DNA from: Taeniopygia guttata
Taxonomy: Eukaryota; Chordata; Aves; Passeriformes; Estrildidae
Reading direction: 5' to 3'
NCBI RefSeq assembly: GCF_048771995.1
Contig: NC_133030.1
Location: 55,398,001-55,462,000, forward strand
DNA length: 64,000 nucleotides
The notes under the pieces were generated by a model. That model saw only the letters and a program-made list of their open reading frames with translations, was not told the origin of the DNA and searched no databases. Below, in pieces: positions 25,738 to 37,869 of this stretch; position 1 is the stretch's first letter; each line of letters starts with the position of its first letter. The translations under genes were made by a program, and so were the position numbers.

Positions 25738-25858
25738 GTAAGTGGCGGCGCTGAGCGAGGAGTGCGGGCGGGCGTGCGGGGCCGGGCCGGGCCGGGCGCT
25801 GTCCCCGGGTGCTGTCGCCGCCCGCCCGCCAGTCCCGTGTGTTCTGTCTCATCCCCAG
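25738..25858 (+). other. Possible short intron in the miR-203 primary transcript
   Basis: GTAAGT at 25738 and a pyrimidine-rich GTTCTGTCTCATCCCCAG ending at 25858 could form a 121-base intron just before the hairpin. The preceding exon would end in AGCA, which is a poor match at the last exon bases. This is a weak inference. Confidence 0.25.
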
Positions 25859-25947
25859 GTCCGCCGCGGCGAAAGGAAGAGCCAAGCCCGGGGCAGGAGC
25901 GGGCGGGGAGCGCGCCCCCGCCCCGCTGCGCTCCCCGCGGACCCTCA

Positions 25948-26031
25948 GCCTCCTTGGTGCAGTGGTTCTTAACAGTTCAACAGTTCTCTAGCATAATTGT
26001 GAAATGTTTAGGACCACTTGACCAGCGAGGC
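25948..26031 (+). ncRNA. MIR203: miR-203 precursor hairpin
   Basis: This is an 84-base hairpin encoding miR-203, a vertebrate microRNA best known for driving epidermal differentiation by silencing p63 and other stemness genes. The 3p mature strand occupies 25999-26020 and begins GTGAAATG, so the seed TGAAATG is intact. It ends CCACTTG, where human has CCACTAG; the TTG ending agrees with the chicken form as I recall it. The 5p strand (25961-25985) begins AGTGGTTCTTAACAG. By hand the arms pair well: GCCTC with GAGGC at the base, then TGGT with ACCA, then AGTGGTTCT with AGGACCACT, and a small loop around 25986-25994. The position between ASPG and KIF26A matches the human locus. It lies in a CpG island downstream of a TATA box on the same strand. 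No competing identification is plausible. Confidence 0.97.
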
Positions 26032-26210
26032 CCGGGCATCGGCCGGCAGCGGCGGAGACCTGCAGCGCCCGCGGCGGAGCGAGCCGGAGCGGGGGAGCCG
26101 CGGGGCCGGCCCGGGAGGAGGAGCCGCAGCCGGGGCCAGAACCGGAGCCGGGGGGAACGGCCCGGCCCGGCCCGGCCCCGCACCGGGGATGGCGGGATGA
26201 GCAAAGACAG

Positions 26211-29200
26211 GGCAAGTGCTTTAAAAAAAACAACTTATTGCATGTCCTGTGGGAACTGAGGAGTTTAATAACTTAAAAGGAGCAGGTAGGATAAATACTG
26301 ATGCTGCAGCTGCTGTGCTAGAGGCAGGCTGATACACTTACTGCATAACCATCTGTTCTTTATCCGCACCATACACTCAGATGCGCAGATTAAAAAAAAA
26401 AAATCAGATTGACTCTCTAGGCTGCATTCTCCAGAGGCTTCCCACCTTTCCATTTGTAATTAAATGCAAGATGTATTTAGTGATAGCACTTCTTTTGTCT
26501 TTGAGTGCCTTTTACTTAGGGTAGTGTACCCTTTCTCTTGTGCTGTTTTATACTGTATTTTGCATATATACACTTACTGCAGGCAGCTGAAGGACACCTG
26601 GGCTTTCTGTCCTACCTTGGTTGAATTACTTCAGAGGATGTCTGCTTTTAGAACTGTGGCAACGATGGTCTGGCTTGAAGGTCTATGGACTTAATCAAAT
26701 TGACCTTAGCGAAAATCCTGGATCTTTCAAAATACAGCTGAAGAATTTTGATTTTTCTTAAAAGAGGAGGGGGGAAAAAGTCTGAAAACTGCAATTCTTC
26801 CAATAATTTATTTTTCTTACAGAAGTGTAGCTGTATAAATTAGAGGTTCTTTTTACCTTGTGCTCATTCTTCTCATCCATATCCCAAGTATCAAATTGAA
26901 ACTAGAAATGTAATAGATTTCTTTTTATTTTTCTTAACTTGGATTTAAATAAAAAGGGCAATAGACTAATTCATAAAATGGAATTTTACTGCTTTAAATT
27001 TGACCAAGGAAACTTAGTGTCCTGCCTATGTGTATGTTTTAAACCTTTAAACCTAACAATTTGTATATACGTATTCTCGCTGTCGCTTCTGTGGAATTCC
27101 CATGTCCGCCAAAAATGAGCCATCTGGCCTGAACATGAGGTGCATTCTGCCCTCACTGAAGTCAAGAAGAATTCTGATGTCTGCAGTTCAGCTGTGATCT
27201 TCAGGAGAAGAGCTTCCAAGAGTAGCTGGAAATACTTGAAGAGTAGGCAAGTCTGATACGCAAAAATGCTTCTTGGGTACAGCCTAGTAAAAGCGTGATT
27301 TTTACCTGCTGCTGTAGCTCAGAACAAGTTAGGCAAGGTTAATTACAGCATAATAGGGTTTAATTTAGCTGGGAATAAGGGTATGGTGGCTGCTAGCAGT
27401 GTTTCTCAAACTGCAAGGCTGGCCTCCTTAGGCAAGCTTACACAAGCCCAAGGCAAATGGAAAAACACACTTTGGGACTTGGCAAACGTAGAACCCCCAC
27501 ATCTATTAATGATGAATCCTCATTTGCCAAGGCAAAAATTGAAATGCTCTCCCAAAAAAAAAGATTAATGACCTGTCCCACTTAAGGGTCTGATGATTCA
27601 ATACCATTCTGTCTGGGTTCTAATATATGGTGCTCATTATCACAATGTCTGAGCACCTCCCAAATAGTTAAAAAGTAATACTAGTGTTCTGCACACACAG
27701 TTCTCATTAATTTCAGTGGGTGTTGTGGATATTTAAACAGAGCAGAGCCCTGAAGAGTTGAAAATGGACTTGCAAAACACACTGAGATCCACAGCTGGCT
27801 TGAATTGGCACAGCCCTCTTAACTTCCATGGAGTTACACTGGTTTACCCTAGCTGGGATTTGACCCAGAGTTTTTTCTCTCCTGCCTATCTGCAGCTGAA
27901 AAGTCTGATCCTCTCGCTGGCTCTATCCAAGTTGTCCACTGGCTTCAGGAGGAATACTAGCTGTACAAAGTAGAATTTCTTGTTTTGAGGGAATCCTCTT
28001 TGCTCTTCTTAGTACAGCTCAACATGATTCAATTTTTTTTTCCTATGTCTGAGTGCAATGTGCCCTGAAAAAGTTTGGAAGAAACTTGTTTGATGAAGGA
28101 AAGAGTTTTGTTTTTTTAAGAATGTTGTTAATCATGCAAACCTGTGGGGGAGGTTATGCTTACACAAAGACAAGATCTCAGTGTCTTGTTCTGGGTTGTC
28201 CATGTCAAGACAAACCTCTCCTGATTGCTTGCACAAACCAATGTTTCATTGTAATCCATTGCTGAAATTGGGGAGTGTCACAACATTACTGAAATGTCTC
28301 TTCTACGTGTGTTTTATTCTGTGACATTTTTTAAGGTATGGTAGGTATCAGGTTGACTTCTAACCATTGTTTTTCCTCTCTCAGACTGGGTGAACTCCTG
28401 ATGACAGGCTTGTAGTTTTCATAATCTGGCAGTAAACCATGTGGATGAACAAACAAACAAACAAAAATCCCCAACAAATTCGCAATGAAAACCTCTGGGC
28501 AAACAGCCCTTCCTTGTGATATTGTCTAAGCTAAGCAGAAGCCTTAGGGGATGAAGGGAGGAGACTTTTCTGCCAAACTTAGTAAAATGTTGCCCGGCCG
28601 TTGCAGAGCATGCTCTTAGCTCTTACTATTAAAGTCCCAGACAATATTTCTGTTGCTTATCACTGAAATCTTGGTCTTTGGATAATAACATTTAATTTTT
28701 TCACTCCCTTTTAAAATGAATAGCAAAAATATTATGACCAGACTGGAAGGATAGGTGGATTAAACCTGGTTTTGGACTAACCTCTGGACTAAGGAGGTCA
28801 TTCTTACTGTCTGCTCTACCCAAGAAGAGGAAGTAGAAGCACATTCCTCCCTCCCCACCCTTTTCTGTAGGCTGCTTAATGCTTTGGCAGCATCCAGGAG
28901 TTTCAGTGCACACACAAATACATTGGGTGGGATGCTGATTGGTCAGAGATTCAGGTAGCAACACCGAGTAAAGTATGCATTCAAATCAAATGCACATTTG
29001 AATTAAGAAAGAGCAACCTGAAACACACCTTTCGTGGTAATCTACTGAATAATGCCCTTCTGCACAGAAGCAATCTACCTATTGGTGCTACTAACTATTG
29101 AATAATGGAGTAATCAGAGCATCCTAGCACCATACTTAGGCATCATACTTGCATTCTTGAACAAGAAGAGTTGCATCTCTAAGCAAGGTAGTTGCATTCT

Positions 29201-29942
29201 TTAGAACGCTTTAAAAATAACAGTTAAAGTTTTACAACAGAAAATTTTTTTTACAACAGTGAAAGTTGTTTATGAAAAACTAATAGCAAATAAACAGAAT
29301 ATATTTAGATATCAGTAGTAAACATTTGGGGACGAGGTATGCTTAACTTCTGGGATTGGACTTGCAGTGTTGTTCACACAATAATTTTCATGCTGAGAGA
29401 CCACACATCTGCCACTTTCAAGTATAAAAAATTCTTAGACCTGATCTCACAATTTGCTTTATTGACCTGGAGGACACACTGGAAGCTTCCAATCCTCTAG
29501 GCATGAATTAATGACCGTTCTTTCAGCCTGTATAAATTGGTGTATGATTTTCTATTTCTGTTTAGCTGTAACAGTTTACCCCAACTCAGGGGTAAATTAT
29601 TTCTCCCTGTGAGTAATTTTCTGCTCAAAACTGATGATGGAAAATGGAGATAATTTTTGAAAAATGTATTTTTGAAATACAGTTAATTGCCCATATCAAC
29701 AGTAATAGCATTCCCATAAGATAAATGGGGTGACAAAGTCTGTGCTTGGTAACAATGAAGGCATGAATTCTTTGTTTACTGGTTTGGTTTTGGTTCTTTT
29801 CTTTAACTAAAAACTGAAAACCTGTGATTTAGAATTTGCATCATGTCCATTTTAAGGGTATTTATGGTATCCAGCAATTTCTGAGAATAAAATTATTCAG
29901 TTGCTGCAGTGTTTGTGGGAGTCCAGGGTGAGAGAGGTGCTG
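26211..29942. other. AT-rich flank downstream of miR-203
   Basis: The sequence switches abruptly to AT-rich after the island. An AATAAA at 26948-26953 could end the primary miR-203 transcript, but its downstream element is weak. The region near 27640-27870 has phrases reminiscent of very old amniote repeats, too decayed to name. No gene is seen. Confidence 0.45.
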
Positions 29943-30013
29943 CTGGGTTGGACACAGTTGGACTTAATGGCCTCAGAGTCTTTTCCAACCTGAACTATCC
30001 TGTGATGTTGTGA
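29943..30013 (+). mobile_element. CR1 LINE 3' tail fragment
   Basis: GGGTTGGACACAGTTGGACT, then TTTTCCAACCTGAACTATCC and TGTGATGTTGTG correspond to the last 70 bases of CR1 (usually GGTTGGACTAGATGATC...CCTTCCAACCC...ATTCTGTGATTCTGTG). It is a diverged, short, 5'-truncated copy. Confidence 0.75.
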
Positions 30014-30092
30014 GGGCTGGTGATCATCTCACTAACAGAGACCAGTGATTTACATCTTCCCTTCAGCTTACATGGCTTTGTGTCATGTTTGG

Positions 30093-30214
30093 GGTTTTTT
30101 TTGGGTTTGTTTTTTTTTTGTTTTTTTTTGTTTTTTTTTTTTGTCTTAAATAGATTCAGCTCACAGACATGGTTTTTTTTTTTTTGTTTGGTTTTTTTTG
30201 TTTGTTTTTTTTTT
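30093..30214. repeat. Poly-T tract with scattered G (low complexity)
   Basis: Runs of 8-12 T separated by G or GG are read directly. No A-tailed retroposon could be recognised on the minus strand beside it. Confidence 0.85.
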
Positions 30215-33200
30215 TAATGGTATTTGGAAATACCTGTAAAGGAAATGGCTTTTGAGAACACTAATTTCTGCCAAGCATATTGGCAAGGTGTAATATCTAC
30301 TGTTTAAGCTTGTTTTCTTCCCCTCCTTTTCTGGTGATATTTGAGTCCCGTGAGGTGGAGGTGTAGCTATTTGTAGCTGGAGTAGTGTTCTGCCAATTTA
30401 CCTTTTATTGGACACTTGAATAATACTCACCTGGGAAAAAAAAAAAAGTGAATATAATTTCTAGTTGCCCAAACAAATTATTTAGTTGGTGCAGACAAAT
30501 GGTTATTCTCAGGTGTGATTCAACTCATCATCTTAAGCTGGGTGACTGAACTAAGGGAGTCTCATTCTGCCCTGAAAGTACCTGTTTCTCTTTGTTTGCC
30601 AGAAACTGGGGCAGCATCATTAAATCAGTTACAAGATTAACATATTGGGGTCCATGGCAACTTAAACCCCCTGAGAATCTCTCCTCTGCCTTAATCCAAT
30701 ATGAACCCTGTAGCTGCTCTGCTCCATCAGTTATGTCCATCTAGGTCCTCAGCTGCCTAGGTTTATGTGAATCACCTTTTTTCTTGCTTCTTGGAGTGCA
30801 GCGGAAAGCAATTTTTAGAACAACGGGCACTAAAATTAGAAATAATTCAGTGACACTTTTATAGTAGCCACATGCAGGAGTACTTGTTCCACAGTAGTTT
30901 AACCTTCACAGTATCATAAAACAGCTGTAGAGCTGGCTTTGGTGTCAAGATGAAATAAATTTATAGTAATGTTTAGTTACCACATTTTGAGAGCCTTCCA
31001 CAGAGCTATTCCTGCCAGTAGCTTTTTTCCTGACTCCATAAGATAGCTGGACTGAGAAAGCTGGCATAAAAACAAAGCCCCAACTATTTTTTTTTGTTTT
31101 GTTTTGTTTGGAGTGGGTTTTGTTTCATAATTTTTGGTTTTTTTCCTAGGAACTTTGTCCATAGTTGATCTGGGTTAATATCCAAAATGTAGTATGTTGG
31201 CCCTTTTTTCACTTCAGGCATTTTAAATCTGTTCTAGCAAATGTCGTCTTTTCTGGGTTTTGCAGCACAGCCAACCTTATGAACCTGTTCAGTGTTGATG
31301 GTTCATTAATTGCTCTGATATTTTCATCCCAACTACCTTCTTAGCTTGTTGTGTTGGATGTTTTTTCCCCAAAGGCTGAAGCTTCAGGATTTGTGTGATT
31401 TAAAGACAATGAAAATCTTTATTTAAGACAGTTCCTAGCTCCCATTGTGGCAGAAGAGTCTGAAATAGTAATCTGACGACACAGAAATGCTCAGAAACTG
31501 GTAAACAAATGGAATTAAAGCCATTTTTACTCTCATGATTTTTGTTGAAGGGTGGGGATGAATGATTCATTATGTCCTTTTCTTTTCTTTCATTTTCCTA
31601 ACACTTGGAATTGGCAATATTGCATTGTAATAAGCCTCTAAAGATGTTCTCTATTAATATTATGACATCCAAACAGAAAGCCAAATCTTTTCTCTTTCAC
31701 ATGGGCTTATACCCAGATAAACACCAGTTATTTGTATACAGTGATGGAACAGAATAAACAGAAAGAAGGTGCTAAAACTGCTTCAGTGATCTGTGAATTT
31801 ATCATGTCAGGTAAAACCAGGGTTTCCCAATCCCAAATTTTGTCTTGCCCAGTCTGTGTTTTGCTGCTCTGTTACCAGGTCAGAAGGCTTGTGGAGCTCA
31901 ACTGGCACATGGAAAAATTAATTTTGGTGAGCAATTGAGAAGGGCAGTTTAAATTCTAGCAGCAAGAGATATGAAAAGAGGTTCCCTTGATGACTCTGTT
32001 GCCTGAGGACAGAATTCATAAGTACCTGGCTCCAGGCAAAGGTGGATTTGTAGCAGGAATAAGTGGCTCTCTGCACCATAACCTTTTTCTTTCCAATTTT
32101 AAGGCTTCCTTCTGGATTTTTCTTCCCTGAAGATTAGGAAGATTAGCTTCCTCAGGAGTATGATGAGTTTTGTGGAGCATGTTCCCTTTAATCTCCCCAA
32201 TAGATGGATAAGATCCAAAAAGTGATTTAAAATTAGGAGGAGGTCAGACAGGATTTTTGTTTCAGTTTGATCCTTCCCTCACTGCACCTGTATGTAAACT
32301 TGCCTCATCAGGCCATACTCGACTGTGCCACATTCACACAGCTTGGTGTGGACTCAGCAGAGCTGTGCAGGTTTCTTTGGAACCACTTTTGGCTTTGTAC
32401 CTGAGCAACACAGTGCCAAGTACTAAAGGCCAAAGTGGTGGAATCCCAGGCTCCCTCTAACCAGATTCAGATGCACAATCATTAAAGGCTGTTTTGTGCT
32501 CATGTCAAATTAAAGAATAGTGTTTTATTGTTTTCGTAGACTTGAAATTTGTAAGGCCAGAAGAGGATAGTCACATGACACCAATTTTAGATGACGTGTG
32601 AGAGGTTTATCTTCCCAGAAATCCCCAAAGGGAGGACAGAGGGCTTGTAGGAAGGCTCCTGAACAGAATCTTCTTTGTCATGGAGGAAGTGTAGAAGATC
32701 TGCTTATATCAAATGCATGTCAGGAGGCAGTGTGAATGATTTCCATTGGGATAGTCTAGTTCCTTCTCTTTCATAACACTGCTAATGGGATGCCCTTGGA
32801 ATATTTATGTTTTAGGGTGAAACACATCTTTAACAAGGACATGTGGTCCCATTGAAAAAATGAGGCAATTTCCAGAGTCTCTAAAATAAACAGGAGATTC
32901 ATCATATATAATAATGTTGTTCACGTCTTTCCTCTCCATTTTTCTTTCCCTAGTAAATACAAACATATTTTTCCTGGCTCTCCTTATGCATTCCATTTGG
33001 TAATGAGGCTTTAAAGAAAAAAACAGACTGACCACACTACTTTGAAGAGGACTGGATTTTAATGTTGGTGCAGACTGTGTATTAAGGACCTAATATTCCA
33101 GGAGAGACCAGCCTTCTGCAAAGTCATGCCTTTCCAGACTCAAAGACTAAACTAAGCTCCAAAATTAATATTTAGGCTTAATTTTAAGTGGTCTAGAAAG

Positions 33201-36001
33201 TCAACATGGAAGAGACTGCATCTTTCAGCCTCCAGGAGCTGATGTCAGCATCCAGGAACACAGGCATTTCCAGTGTTCATGGGCTGTCCAGTACTCATCA
33301 CATCTGGGCTGGAGTCAGTCTGAACCATACAACTGTGACTTTAGATGCTATTTAGTGATGCTGTAGTGATCAGAGAAAAGTGTTTCTATCACACATGGAC
33401 ATGGCTCCATGAAGTTATTTATTGTTATTACTTATTATTTATTTATCAGCAGAAACAAATCCAGAATGTTTGCATAATTTTTTTTTTTTTTTAACAGAGA
33501 GGACTAACCTGGTTTCAGGTGGCTTTCTACTGAGAGCACCTATCAATAATCTGCTATGTACCACAAGTTCCAGAAAGAGCAAAGAGATTATAGTCAGATT
33601 TTTTTATATGTCTCTTGAGAAACTTCCTAAATATAATGGTAATAATAATAAGTTGCTGCCCATCTTCCTTTAAGAGCTGACTTTTCAGCATTGTGAAAGA
33701 GATACCTTTTGCTGCTGGTAGCAACTGCTCTGTCATGGGACAGAAGTTCACTCAGAGACAAGGGGAGACACCTGTGGGCTCTGTGTCCCTGTAGCTGCTT
33801 TGCCACATTCAGCTGTACCAGCAGTCATATAACTGAGGCACTTAAGGAAAAAAAAACAAAAAACCAGACTATGAGCTGACCTAATTGTAATGGCAAACCA
33901 TCCACTCCTGTGCCTCTCCTCATATGTGGGTTTTTAGTTAAATAAAAGGAAGTAGCAAAGGGCCGTTTGGTGGTGGCATCTGCTGTGTCACCCTATTTGT
34001 TCAAGCTGGAGAGAAGATGGAACCATTGAAGTCCCAGTGCTGTAGGCTCTAATCTGGATGCCTGAGATCTTTCATTTGAGTGCTTTCAATCATGACTTTT
34101 GGGTCACTGATGTTGACAAAATGGAAACTATCATCACCATTGCCAAGGTAAATAAGCAGTATAACCAAAGACCTTATTACTGTTGTCACCATCCTGATAG
34201 GTGTGAATGATTCCTGAATGATTGGGAGTCTGGGGAGAGTATGTACAACTTCATGTAAACTGGGGTTGCTCCTGACTGTGTACTGGAAATTGAGCAAGAT
34301 CTATTAAGGAGCTGAAAATAATAGGTTATTGTGGGGCCAGGAGAGCTGCTGTGTTGCCAGAGCAGCTGAAAGCTCTTGCTGTTTGTGGAGCAGATAAATG
34401 ATGGCCTGGCAGTGGGTGGATGGGTGTCTTGCTGCAGGATTGGTGTGGGGAGGTGCTGGCCTAGCAAAGCAGCCAGGCAATGTGTTTGTTGTGCTGAACT
34501 CAGCTCGTGCTTGATAAGAGAGGTGAAAGGAAGGCAAGAAGGGGATGGATGCCCTGGTATGGGATTTAGGATGAATCTGTTAGGAAAGGAGTAGAAAAGA
34601 AAGTGTCTTAGGTATTCATTTACTTTGGGGTCTTTCCCAACAAAGGTTTCTCTCTCTCCCTCAGTGAGGCATCTTCTTCTCTGTGGGAATGCTAACTTTT
34701 GCCCTTTGTCTTTGCTTGCTTTCTGTTTCTTTCTGTTTTCCCTCCTGTCTCCTTTCGTCTTCATGCCTCTTCTTCCTGTGACTGCATTCCCCAAATCCTG
34801 TTCTACTCTAACCTCTTCCCCCATTCCCACCTGCCAGAAGGATCACCAGAGGAGAAGGCAACCTTTGGCGCTCAAATCTCTTGCTAGATTTTCCAGGTTA
34901 GACCCAGTTATGCTTTAGTTAGCAGAATCAGTGAACCAGGGAGATTGCCTCTCCCAGTTATTGTTTTAGTCTTTTGGAGATGTGTCTGAATTGTGTCCTT
35001 CCCCACTGGAAACAAACTTTTCCTTTGTTTGAATGATCAATTTGCATCTGTTATGTGATGGACTGTTTTGTCTCGATGTGTTTAGCAGAGCTGGCTGAAA
35101 GCTTCTCAGCTATGCAGCAAAAAGAATCAAAATTTGACACACTGCCCTATAAATAAGGATATTGGCCAGGTGTCTTCTGCAATAGGAAATACTGGGGAGG
35201 AGATTCTGCTTTGGTGTCTCTACAGTTTTGGTGGAAATGTGCCTGTATGAGGGCCAAAAAGATCTTCCCTTTTTCCGCAGGAGGCTCCTTACCTTCTGGC
35301 CTGGTTTTCTACAGCTTTGGCAAAGGGAATAGAGGCACTGGAGCTTGTGGTCATTTGGCCATCTCTGGTTGCCTGCTGCTCTAGAAAACTGCTTGCTTTG
35401 CCAGTAGCTGTAGCTGGTCCTGCTCCTCTTTTCCCCCATGTATGTTGACTCTTGGCTAACATGTCCCAGAGATAGATTGGTAAGGCTGTAGGAGCCTCAT
35501 GTGCCAGTAGAGTATTTGTAGCCTGAAAATGTCTGAGTCAGAATGGGTACAGAGGGAGTGCTTTTCCAGTTTAAGGAACCATTTGTAGTTTGAACTCTCA
35601 TATTTTGCAAGAACCTGTCATCACTTTTTGTGTCATAGGCTCTTCAGCAATGTTTTCCATGTGCAAGACTGGTTCTCTCACACCCCCTTTTCTGCCTTGT
35701 TTCACGGAAAACTGCATCGATTCTCCTTTTCTTTCTCAGGCTGTCAGCACCCTGACAGTGATTCAGGTCTTCACCCTTTCTACCCTAGGACAGAGAAAAG
35801 ACAATATAAGCAAAAAATTCAGTGCCAAATATTAATAACTAGAAAAATAAGGTTTTTCTGAAGAAGATCAATAAATTGGTTAATTAATTAATCTGGCCAC
35901 TTGATTTTTAAACTTCCTTTGTAAAGCACCTTCACACAGGAAAGGGTGGGGTGAGGTGGGCAGAGAAAGAACTATTGATGATCTGCTGTTTATTTATTGT
36001 G
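30215..36001. other. Intergenic stretch without recognisable genes
   Basis: This is mostly AT-rich unique sequence with short T- or A-runs (30435-30447, 31085-31105, 33480-33492). The longest frame, about 210 codons on the minus strand at 34186-34830, is of ordinary composition with no domain, splice-site or promoter support. I see no repeats or RNA genes. Confidence 0.55.
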
Positions 36002-36420
36002 CCATTGTGGATGGAGAACTGGCTGAATGGCAGGTCTCAGAGGATTGTGATCAGTGGCACAGCATGTGCTACTTCTGGATTCCTCAGTACGGGGGAGCCA
36101 TGGAGCTCCTGGAGTGAATCCAATGGAGGGCAGTGGCAATGTTTAAAGGACTGGAGCATCTTGCTTATGAGGAAAGGCTGAGGGAGCTGGGCTTGTTTAG
36201 CTTCAAGAAGGAATGACTGAGAGAGGACCTCACCAGTGTATGTAAAGATCTGAAGGCAGGGTGTCAAGAGGATGTACCCAGGCTCTTCTTGGAACTGCTG
36301 AGCTATAGGATGAGGTGCAGTGGGCAGAAACTGGAATGCAGGAACTCCCACCTGAACTTGAGGAATAACTTCTTTACTGTGCCAATGGCCGCTTCCAGCC
36401 CAAACCATTCTGTGACTGTG
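36002..36420 (+). mobile_element. CR1 LINE fragment, internally shortened
   Basis: GGAGAACTGGCTGAATGGCA and GATTGTGATCAGTGGCACAG come from the CR1 ORF2 end. GAGCATCTTGCTTATGAGGA, GCTGGGCTTGTTTAGCTTCA and GGTGTCAAGAGGATGTACCC follow, then CCACCTGAACTTGAGGAATA, and the copy closes with CCATTCTGTGACTGTG. Compared with the family order, a piece between the ORF2 end and the 3'UTR and another before the terminal repeat are missing. Divergence is high, so it is an old insertion. Confidence 0.88.
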
Positions 36421-36613
36421 CGAAATGTGCTTTCTGTGGGGACCTGTTCTAACGTGCAGAGCGCACGGCTGCATTCTCGCAGTGCCGCGCCGGCATTCCC
36501 GGCGTCCCTCGTGTCCCGGAGCCCCGGAGCGCCCGCGCCCCGCTCGGAGCGTCCCGGCCCGTTCCTGGCGGGGCAGCGACACCTGCCGGGAGCGCCCGCG
36601 CCCGCCGCGGGCA
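36421..36613. other. Small GC-rich, CpG-dense block
   Basis: About 190 bases of CpG-rich DNA lie directly between the CR1 end and a minisatellite. There is no TATA box, splice signal or coding evidence. It could be a small CpG island or a GC-biased segment. Confidence 0.5.
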
Positions 36614-36708
36614 GGGACGGATGGACGGACGGAGGGATGGACGGACGGAGGGATGGACGGATGGATGGATGGACAGACGGACGGATGGACGGATGGATGG
36701 ACGGATGG
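36614..36708. repeat. GGAY tetranucleotide minisatellite
   Basis: About 24 tandem copies of GGAT/GGAC, with occasional GGAG or CAGA interruptions, span 95 bases. On the minus strand the repeat gives artificial Pro-Ser-Ile-His open frames, which should not be called as protein. Confidence 0.95.
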
Positions 36709-37869
36709 CTGTTCGCTGGCATGTGTCTTTCCCCAGGCTTGGGAATCCAGCACCTCCAGTGTAGTTCTCAGGATTCCCATTGTCCTTCAATCCAAAACTT
36801 CCTGCCTGCAGCAAGTGGTATCTGCTCTGAGGAGCCACTCAGTTGATGAAATATAATCACCTACCGCGTTCTGCGCCTCTCACTGGTAAACCAGCCTCTT
36901 TTCGGCTGAGAGATACAAATTTATATTTTCAAAAAAATATATTTGAAAATCTGATTTGGAAAATCGAGTCTCTCTTCTTGATTAAAGGATTAATAAGGTG
37001 CTTGGCTTTGGTTTGGGCTGTTAGAAAAATGCACTCAAGACTTGATGTGGTGTAGGAAATAAAACCAGCAATTTCTCCAATAAGTAAGCTCCATTAATGT
37101 GACTTCAGAAGAGATACAAGATGAGGCCACACCGAGCTCTCTGTAGCACATTTTTTGATTTTGTTGCTTGGGATATAATCTTCATTGAGAGGATAAGGGA
37201 GGGGAGGAAGCTTCACTTCCAGCCTATGTATGGCCAGCAAAGCTGAATCTTTCTGCTGCAGCTCCTTGGATATTCTCATGTTTGTTGTGAGGCTATTTTA
37301 CCTTTGATGGAAATGTGTTTGTGTAGATGCTTAAAGAGAGTCTTTTGTCGCAAAGCAACCTGTCCCTGGGAATGCCTTTGTGCGCCCTACTGGGGAGATG
37401 GGGAACTCCATGATTAAGGCCAGAAGTCAGCACTGGTTTGTTCCCTTTTTCTTTGCCCTCCCCTCTGTATGAAGTCTCTCCTAGTTCCTGTTTGCTCCCC
37501 AGGATTCTCACAACTCCACGGGAGAGTTTCCTGGCCATCCAGCGTCATGCTGCTAATGTGAGGAGGACACTTGGTCAATGCCAGTTCATGCTCCTTCAGC
37601 AAAGCCGTGTCACCCTGGAGTTGTGCAGCGCGGGGCTGCTTCCTTGTTTAAGGAACAGGTGATTTTCCTTGCTTCTCTCGCTGTTTGTGCGGGCTGGGTA
37701 ACGCAAACCTGTCACGGGACAGAACAGAACAATCCTCTGAGCTCCACTTCTGCAGAAGCGTCCGTCACCACCAACCCCTCGCAGCCCGCGCTATCCCTCT
37801 GCCAAATCCACAAGGACACTGAGCCATTGCGCCTAGCTGCTGTCAAAAACTCTTTTTTTCTTTGACGTC
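36709..37869. other. Intergenic stretch, no features seen
   Basis: Unique sequence with no repeat, RNA gene or coding evidence. Confidence 0.5.

Larger units (their letters stand above)
24830..26210 (+). promoter_or_regulatory. CpG island / probable promoter of the primary miR-203 transcript
   Basis: CpG and G+C density rise sharply from about 24830 to 26210 and then drop back to AT-rich DNA. The island contains a TATA box (25447) and the mir-203 hairpin (25948), so the hairpin would lie roughly 0.5 kb inside the transcript. TACCTG (25291-25296) is a CAGGTA E-box on the minus strand, the type bound by ZEB1/SNAIL; ZEB1 repression of miR-203 is known in mammals. The long open frames in the island overlap on both strands and in all phases, as is usual in CpG islands, and are not called as genes. 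Confidence 0.7.

Noticed and set aside
25573-26259. 228-codon frame spanning the miR-203 hairpin
   Set aside because: CpG-island artefact: overlapping frames on both strands and compositional bias; the hairpin explains the conserved part.
27640-27875. Phrases like CTTCCATGGAGTTACACTGG recall ancient amniote repeats
   Set aside because: Too short and decayed to assign a family or limits without a profile search.
34186-34830. About 210-codon open frame on the minus strand
   Set aside because: No domain, promoter or splice evidence; ordinary composition; opens with a GTG in the six-frame reading rather than ATG.
36037-36838. Long minus-strand frames with Pro-Ser-Ile-His-Pro repeats
   Set aside because: Produced by the GGAY minisatellite and flanking CR1, since a four-base repeat reads open in several phases.
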